A program made the position numbers and the translations under genes. This document shows, in pieces, positions 5,922 through 9,855 of a stretch of DNA of 9,855 bases. Location of the stretch: positions 1 through 9,855 of the forward strand of contig CAYOXS010000228.1 of assembly GCA_964407935.1 (NCBI GenBank), given 5' to 3'. Each line of letters opens with the position of its first letter. Position 1 is the first letter of the stretch. The notes under the pieces are model-generated. The model saw nothing but the letters and a program-made list of their open reading frames with translations. It was not told the DNA's origin and searched no databases. The DNA comes from J095 sp964407935 (GTDB taxonomy: Bacteria > Chloroflexota > Anaerolineae > 4572-78 > J111).

Positions 5922-7172
5922 ATGAATAACAACCTGAACACGAAATCCATTGAACCGCAACGAGCCAAAACCATCATCTATCTGCTGGCCGGCAGTGTGG
6001 CGCTGATGATGACCGGCTTTGGCATTATTATGCCGGTTTTTGCCCGGCGGTTGGGCGAATTTGGCGCCGGGGTTGAGGCGATGGGGGTGATGACGATGGC
6101 CTTTGCCCTGTCGCAAATGATCGCCGCACCCTGGTTGGGGTCACTGGCCGACCGCCGCGGCCGGCGGCCGCTGGTGCTGTTGGCGCTGGCCGCCTTTGCG
6201 TTGACCAACATCGGTTACCTGCTGGCCAACTCAACCACGGCGTTCATTATAGTCAGATTTTTGGGCGGCGCGCTCACCGCCGGCCTGTTTCCGGCGGCAA
6301 TGGGCGTTGTGGCTGATATTATGCCCGAGTCCGAGCGCGGCCGCTGGGTAGGCATGGTAATGAGCGGCTACGCTGTGGGGTTTGTTTTTGGGCCGGCGCT
6401 GGGCGGCTTGCTGTACGATACCTGGGGCTTTAGCGCGCCGTTTCTGGTTTCGGCGGGACTGGCGGTGTTGGGCTTGAGCCTGGCGACGGTGCTGGTGCCA
6501 GAAACACTCACCCGCCGCAGCGCCACACCAGCGCATCCCACTGAAACCACATCAATCGGGCAATCTCTACCGCGGCCACTGACCATTTTTGGCACGCTGC
6601 TGGTCATTGATTTTGTGGCGGTCTTCGCCTTCGCGTTTATCGAACCGCAAATGGTCTTTTACTTTTACGATGACCTCGGCTGGACTACCCTGCAATTTGG
6701 GGTGGTGGTCGGCGCGTACGGCCTGGCCATGATGCTGGGGCAAACGCTGCTGGGGCAACTCAGCGACCGGTTTGGCCGCAAACCGATGATGCTCATCGGC
6801 CTTACCCTGAACATAACGTTTTACGTCACCATTGCCGTAACGGCCAATTTTGCCCTGATGCTTGTGGTTGCCGCCGTAGGCGGGTTGGGCGCGGCGCTGC
6901 TCAATCCGGCGCTCAGCGCCTTTTATCTGGACATAACCGCCGCACAGTATCGCTCCCGGGTGATTGGCATCAAAGAAGCGGTGCTGGGGCTGGGCGGGGT
7001 GATGGGGCCGCTGCTGGTGGCGCTGGTAGCCGGCTTCACCACGGCTCAGGGTATTTTTATCATTGCCGGTGGGCTGGTGTTGTTTACTCTGGTTCTGGCC
7101 GCTGTGGTTCTGCGGCAACCGGCGTCACCTGCGCCCGCGCCGGCGGTGGTCACGGCAGCTTCAAATCTATAG
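5922..7172 (+). CDS. MFS multidrug/tetracycline-type exporter
   Basis: A 416-residue, 12-helix major facilitator of the drug:H+ antiporter (DHA1, TetA/NorA-like) type in the inner membrane. Motif A is clear in loop 2-3, GSLADRRGRRPL (73-84), and repeated in loop 8-9, GQLSDRFGRKPM (278-289). The antiporter motif in helix 5 reads GYAVGFVFGPALGG (149-162), and the second half has GLGGVMGPLL (356-365). The middle loop (about 195-218) is polar, with ETTSIGQSLPRP, and the C-tail is Ala/Pro-rich. The start has GGAG 6 nt before the ATG. Length and motifs fit proton-driven efflux of small molecules. The substrate cannot be predicted, and calling it a resistance gene would go beyond the evidence. It appears to be transcribed alone or with the following small membrane protein. 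Confidence 0.9.
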   Translation: MNNNLNTKSIEPQRAKTIIYLLAGSVALMMTGFGIIMPVFARRLGEFGAGVEAMGVMTMAFALSQMIAAPWLGSLADRRGRRPLVLLALAAFALTNIGYLLANSTTAFIIVRFLGGALTAGLFPAAMGVVADIMPESERGRWVGMVMSGYAVGFVFGPALGGLLYDTWGFSAPFLVSAGLAVLGLSLATVLVPETLTRRSATPAHPTETTSIGQSLPRPLTIFGTLLVIDFVAVFAFAFIEPQMVFYFYDDLGWTTLQFGVVVGAYGLAMMLGQTLLGQLSDRFGRKPMMLIGLTLNITFYVTIAVTANFALMLVVAAVGGLGAALLNPALSAFYLDITAAQYRSRVIGIKEAVLGLGGVMGPLLVALVAGFTTAQGIFIIAGGLVLFTLVLAAVVLRQPASPAPAPAVVTAASNL

Positions 7173-7299
7173 CTCTTCTACGAAAATCGTATAATTTTTC
7201 GACACCTTTGAGACAATTTTGAGATAAACTGACTTAAAACAGAGTAAAAGGATGTAACCCTTCGATATATTACTCGACAATTCGCAAATTAATCGCCGC

Positions 7300-7803
7300 T
7301 TGTGGTTGCTCGTTTGTTTGCCGTTAGCCCTGTTGGTTTTGTTTGTCGATTACATCACCGGGCCACATATTTTATTTCCAATATTTTTTGTGCTGCCGGT
7401 AACATTAGCCGCCTGGACTCTTGGAGTTTGGTGGGGACTTGGACTGGCGCTTGGATTACCTCTGGCCCGGCTCTATTATGTTCAGCTTTGGGCCGCGCCA
7501 GAACTTGAACACTACGAACTGCTCAATGCCGCCATCCAGGCAGTGATGTTGAGCATTTTAACCTGGCTCACTGCTCGTGAGGCCGCGCAAAACCGAATGT
7601 TGAAACGCGAGGTCAAAGCGCTGGAGGGTATTTTACCTATTTGCAGCTTCTGCAAAAAAATCCGGGATGATGCCGGAAGCTGGCAACCTTTGGAAGAGTA
7701 CGTTACCCTGCATTCAGAAGCATATTTTAGCCACACTTTTTGCCCCGAATGTGGTCGTCAGCACTATCCCGAATTTTTTTCTGAGACCAAATTCAATGAT
7801 TAA
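7300..7803 (+). CDS. Membrane protein with C-terminal CSxCKKIRDD four-Cys module
   Basis: 167 residues from a TTG start. Three to four membrane segments occupy about 2-92 (LLVCLPLALLVLFVDYI; HILFPIFFVLPVTLAAWTLG; WWGLGLALGLPLARLYYV; LLNAAIQAVMLSILTWL), resembling the N-terminal sensor membrane domains of signalling proteins. A short charged helix (93-110) leads to LPICSFCKKIRDDAGSWQPL (112-131), HSEAYFSHTFCPECGRQHYP (138-157). Its Cys115, Cys118, Cys148 and Cys151 look like a metal site. I recognise this module from the C-termini of many bacterial PAS and receiver-domain proteins; its function is unknown to me. No kinase or cyclase domain is present. The frame stays open back to 7258 with a plausible N-terminus (FDILLDNSQINRR) but no ATG/GTG, so the start is unsure. 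The gene ends 4 nt into the convergent SDR gene. Confidence 0.72.
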   Translation: MWLLVCLPLALLVLFVDYITGPHILFPIFFVLPVTLAAWTLGVWWGLGLALGLPLARLYYVQLWAAPELEHYELLNAAIQAVMLSILTWLTAREAAQNRMLKREVKALEGILPICSFCKKIRDDAGSWQPLEEYVTLHSEAYFSHTFCPECGRQHYPEFFSETKFND

Positions 7804-8561
7804 AACCCAATACTGGCCCCACCATCAACCGGCAAAACAACCCCGGTGACAAATTTGGCCGCCGGCGAACACAAATAAACCGCAGCGTAGCCAATATCCA
7901 GCGGCTCGCCCAGCCGGTTCATGGGGGTTCGGCCCAGTATTTTTTGCTCGCGCGCCGGGTCGTTTTCCAGCGCGCCCCGGCTCATATCCGTTTCAATCCA
8001 GCCGGGGGCGATGGCGTTAACCCGCACATTCTGCGGCGACAGCTCCACCGCCAGCGCCCGGGTTAAACCCAGCAGCGCCGATTTGGCCGCCGTGTAAGCC
8101 GCCACCTGCGGAATGCCAAACAAGGCCGCCATCGACAAAATCATCACGATTGAGCCGCGCTGCCGGGCCGCCATGCGCCGGCCGCATTCCCGGCTCAGTT
8201 GAAACGCGCCAAACAGGTGGGTTTGCATCATCTGCTGCAAATCAACGGCGTCGGTGTCAACAGCGAGTTTTTTAATATGAATCCCGGCGTTGTTCACCAA
8301 AATATCAACCGGCTGCCAGCGCTCTTCCACCGCAGCCACCAACCCCGGTATCGAATCAAGGTCGGTGACATCGTGCGGCACATAGCCGGCGGCCGGGCCA
8401 AGCCGAGCCGCGGCCTGTTTGAGCCGCTCTTCGCGGCGGCCGGTGATGATCACCGTTGCGCCGGCCGCAACAAATGCCTGGCTGATGGCCAATCCCAGCC
8501 CGCTGCCGCCGCCGGTTACCAGCGCCAGTTGCCCATCCAACCGAAAGGGATCGTTAGTCAT
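7800..8561 (-). CDS. SDR oxidoreductase, probable mannonate/fructuronate oxidoreductase
   Basis: A classical short-chain dehydrogenase/reductase of 253 residues. The Rossmann nucleotide loop is TGGGSGLG (16-23), with NNAG at 90-93, and a catalytic Ser143, Tyr156, Lys160 set in ILSMAALFGIPQVAAYTAAK. PGWIETDM (186-193) follows the active site. GRREE after the second strand (41-45) hints at NADP(H), but this is weak. It starts inside the end of uxuA (8-nt overlap), with AGGAG 7 nt before the ATG, so the two are co-translated. From this context I infer reduction of D-fructuronate to D-mannonate, since some bacteria (for example Bacillus) use an SDR-type UxuB. Gluconate 5-dehydrogenase-like or other sugar-acid activity is the main alternative. 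General SDR assignment is certain; substrate is not. Confidence 0.9.
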   Translation of the reverse strand: MTNDPFRLDGQLALVTGGGSGLGLAISQAFVAAGATVIITGRREERLKQAAARLGPAAGYVPHDVTDLDSIPGLVAAVEERWQPVDILVNNAGIHIKKLAVDTDAVDLQQMMQTHLFGAFQLSRECGRRMAARQRGSIVMILSMAALFGIPQVAAYTAAKSALLGLTRALAVELSPQNVRVNAIAPGWIETDMSRGALENDPAREQKILGRTPMNRLGEPLDIGYAAVYLCSPAAKFVTGVVLPVDGGASIGF

Positions 8562-9633
8562 CGGCCTGCTCCTGCTCCGCCACGCTGATCAGCGCTTTGA
8601 GATACCCCAGGGCGAAGGCCATGCCCGCGTGCCAGGGCGCGTCACAGCTCATTTGCGGGGTGTGATCGGGGATGATGACGCCGTCAAAGCCGTTGCGCCG
8701 GAGAATTCGCAGCGCCCGCAGCATGTCGATGTCCCCCTCATCGATAAAAACTTCGTGATAGGTGGGCACTTTGCCGCGTACGTTGCGGGCGTGCACATAG
8801 CAAATTTTGCCCTGCCGGCTGTACTGGTCGATGGCCTCGTAAATGTCGCCTTCGCTCATTTCGGCCAGAGTGCCCAAACAAAACTCCAGGCCGTTGGCCG
8901 GGCTGGGCGCAATATCGAGCAATTTCTGGTAGAGCTGCGGCTGATAAACCAGTCGGGCGGTATCGCGCACGATTGCCAGCGGCGGGTCATCGGGGTGCGC
9001 CGCCAGCCGCACCCCGGCTTCTTCGGCCACGGGCACCAGCGCCTGCAAAAAATCGGCCAGCCGCTGCCAGAGCTGCTCCGGCGTTACCTGGCCCACCACG
9101 CCGGGCGGTGCATCGGGCTGGTAAATCATATTCCACACCTGCCCGTTGGGGATGGGCGTTTGCGGCGGCGCGGCGGCGGCCACAAACCCCACCGAAGGCG
9201 CGCCACCCCGCGCCGCGTGGGTAGTAATGCGGCCCCACACCCCGGCAATGCTGAAATTGTAGCCCATGCAGGGAATGCCGGCCTGCCCCATGCGGCGAAT
9301 CATCGTTTTGAGGTTTTCCAACTGCTGCGCTTTGGCCGGCCCATCAAGCAGCACATCGTACCAGTGAGCGGGGTCAAAATTTTCAATGGCGGCCAGTCGC
9401 AGCCCTTCGGCCTCAACGGCGCGGCGCAGGCTGAGCAGTTCATCGGTAGTCCATAGCCGGTTTTGGTTGCTGGTGATGCCCCAGGCATCACCGGCGGTGG
9501 CGGTTGACAGGCTGTCGGCGCTGTTGAAATAGTCTACCAGATGGGCCACAATGTGGGTGGCGCCGGCCTGCCGTGCAAACCGAAAATTCTCGGCGGTGAG
9601 CATGCGCCGGTACAGACCAAGTCCAAGTTTCAT
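8554..9633 (-). CDS. uxuA: Mannonate dehydratase
   Basis: A 359-residue TIM-barrel enzyme that dehydrates D-mannonate to 2-keto-3-deoxy-D-gluconate in hexuronate catabolism. Family signatures: HPDDPP (213-218), NGLEFCLGTLAEM (247-259), YVHARN (279-284), EVFIDEGDIDM (294-304), DHTPQM (323-328), WHAGMAFALGY (334-344). His213, Cys252, His281 and Asp323 fit the metal (Mn2+-type) ligand set of the family; the usual HFRN appears here as HARN. The length matches the roughly 360-residue Gram-positive-type UxuA, shorter than the E. coli form. Start: ATG with a strong AAAGGAGG and a 7-nt spacer. It is the first gene of a pair with the SDR. The region 150-180 (VAAAAPPQTPIPNGQ) is a little atypical for the family. 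A leader repeat and a palindrome upstream suggest regulation. Confidence 0.93.
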   Translation of the reverse strand: MKLGLGLYRRMLTAENFRFARQAGATHIVAHLVDYFNSADSLSTATAGDAWGITSNQNRLWTTDELLSLRRAVEAEGLRLAAIENFDPAHWYDVLLDGPAKAQQLENLKTMIRRMGQAGIPCMGYNFSIAGVWGRITTHAARGGAPSVGFVAAAAPPQTPIPNGQVWNMIYQPDAPPGVVGQVTPEQLWQRLADFLQALVPVAEEAGVRLAAHPDDPPLAIVRDTARLVYQPQLYQKLLDIAPSPANGLEFCLGTLAEMSEGDIYEAIDQYSRQGKICYVHARNVRGKVPTYHEVFIDEGDIDMLRALRILRRNGFDGVIIPDHTPQMSCDAPWHAGMAFALGYLKALISVAEQEQADD

Positions 9634-9654
9634 AGTGTTGCCTCCTTTGAAAAT

Positions 9655-9689
9655 AGGATTCAGGGGATGGGGGTCAGGAGTCAGGGTGT
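9655..9689 (+). repeat. Five-unit heptanucleotide array in the uxuA leader
   Basis: Plus-strand units are AGGATTC, AGGGGAT, GGGGGTC, AGGAGTC and AGGGTGT, all 7 nt. It is less regular than the array at 1153-1201 but clearly related, and the flank towards the start codon is nearly identical (22 of 23 bases with 1140-1162). It would lie in the 5' leader of the uxuA message. Confidence 0.65.
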
Positions 9690-9702
9690 GTTCCTGCCCT
9701 GG

Positions 9703-9731
9703 ATTTTAAAAGTTTTGCGGCCGGAGTCCAA
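9703..9731 (-). promoter_or_regulatory. Possible uxuA promoter
   Basis: On the minus strand TTGGAC (plus-strand 9726-9731) and TAAAAT (9703-9708) are spaced 17 nt, matching consensus -35 and -10 at 3 and 5 of 6 positions. Transcription would begin near 9696, about 60 nt before uxuA. The -35 lies inside the perfect inverted repeat at 9724-9749. Confidence 0.35.
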
Positions 9732-9749
9732 AACTGTAGTTTTGGACTC
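9724..9749. repeat. Perfect inverted repeat with 12-nt arms
   Basis: GAGTCCAAAACT (9724-9735), GT, then AGTTTTGGACTC (9738-9749): a flawless 12-bp-arm inverted repeat with a 2-nt centre. As RNA it would be a strong hairpin (11 bp, TGTA loop), but neither side has a clean T run, so it is a poor intrinsic terminator. It overlaps the proposed uxuA -35, which suits an operator. Alternatively it is a dispersed palindromic element. Confidence 0.6.
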
Positions 9750-9855
9750 GATTTTCCATTCGTCGTTGCTGAACCCCGGTTCTGTCGCACTTCCATGTAA
9801 CCCCGCGACTTTGTGACCCTGCATGACCAAACCGCGGCAGTGATTTTATTTGTGA

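Noticed and set aside
6567..7118. Minus-strand open frame of 183 codons opposite the MFS gene
   Set aside because: Gln/His-rich translation typical of an antisense frame of a membrane protein gene.
7181..7201. Possible terminator after the MFS gene (CGAAAA and TTTTCG arms)
   Set aside because: Six AT-rich pairs, a 9-nt loop and no T run following; too weak to call.
8419..9456. Long open frame (345 codons) on the plus strand opposite uxuA and the SDR start
   Set aside because: Low-complexity His/Arg/Gly-rich translation without recognisable motifs, while the opposite strand encodes a clear UxuA. It is a by-product of GC-rich codon use.
9770..9855. Possible degenerate repeats of the TGTAACC/TGTGACC type at the right edge
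   Set aside because: Spacing and unit sequence are too irregular to support a repeat, and the window ends there.

Overview
The window is a GC-rich chromosomal segment from a bacterium, with no phage, IS, CRISPR, rRNA or tRNA content that I can see. Taxonomy is inference. Dispersed 7-nt intergenic repeats, a LysW-like zinc-ribbon protein and a GCC/GGC/CTG-rich codon style would suit an environmental Chloroflexota (Anaerolineae-like) genome, but no marker gene here fixes this.

Layout. Positions 34-1482 (minus strand) hold a 66-residue LysW-like zinc-ribbon protein followed by a Ddl-type ATP-grasp ligase. A 147-nt gap of short tandem repeats separates them. Positions 1626-3324 (minus strand) hold an OmpR-type DNA-binding protein with a degenerate receiver domain, overlapping a DHH/NrnA-like phosphoesterase. 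A divergent P1-family (DmpA-type) self-processing aminopeptidase follows (3432-4502, plus). Its 3' end overlaps a convergent CaCA-family sodium/calcium-type exchanger (4490-5587, minus). After a 334-nt gap come a 12-TM MFS exporter (5922-7172, plus) and a small membrane protein carrying a C-terminal four-cysteine 'CSxCKKIRDD' module (about 7300-7803, plus). The last block (7800-9633, minus) is a two-gene sugar-acid operon: mannonate dehydratase (uxuA) and an SDR oxidoreductase, which by context is probably the fructuronate reductase/mannonate oxidoreductase partner.

How the genes work together. uxuA and the SDR overlap by 8 nt and fit consecutive steps of hexuronate degradation (fructuronate, mannonate, 2-keto-3-deoxygluconate). 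The regulator and the phosphoesterase overlap and are probably co-translated. The LysW-like protein and the ATP-grasp enzyme form the most intriguing pair. In lysine/arginine biosynthesis through LysW, an ATP-grasp enzyme (LysX) joins the substrate to the C-terminal glutamate of LysW. Here the ligase is Ddl-like rather than RimK/LysX-like, the carrier's C-terminus departs from the usual EDWGE ending, and no other lys genes are in view. This could be an unrecognised carrier-protein or conjugation pathway, but that is a hypothesis.

Small-scale structure. The leaders of the ATP-grasp gene and of uxuA share a 22-of-23 match that includes the ribosome binding site and runs into 7-nt repeat arrays. 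A perfect 12-bp-arm inverted repeat lies over a possible uxuA promoter. Other inverted repeats sit over plausible promoters of lysW and of the peptidase, and a 14-nt palindrome lies upstream of the MFS gene.
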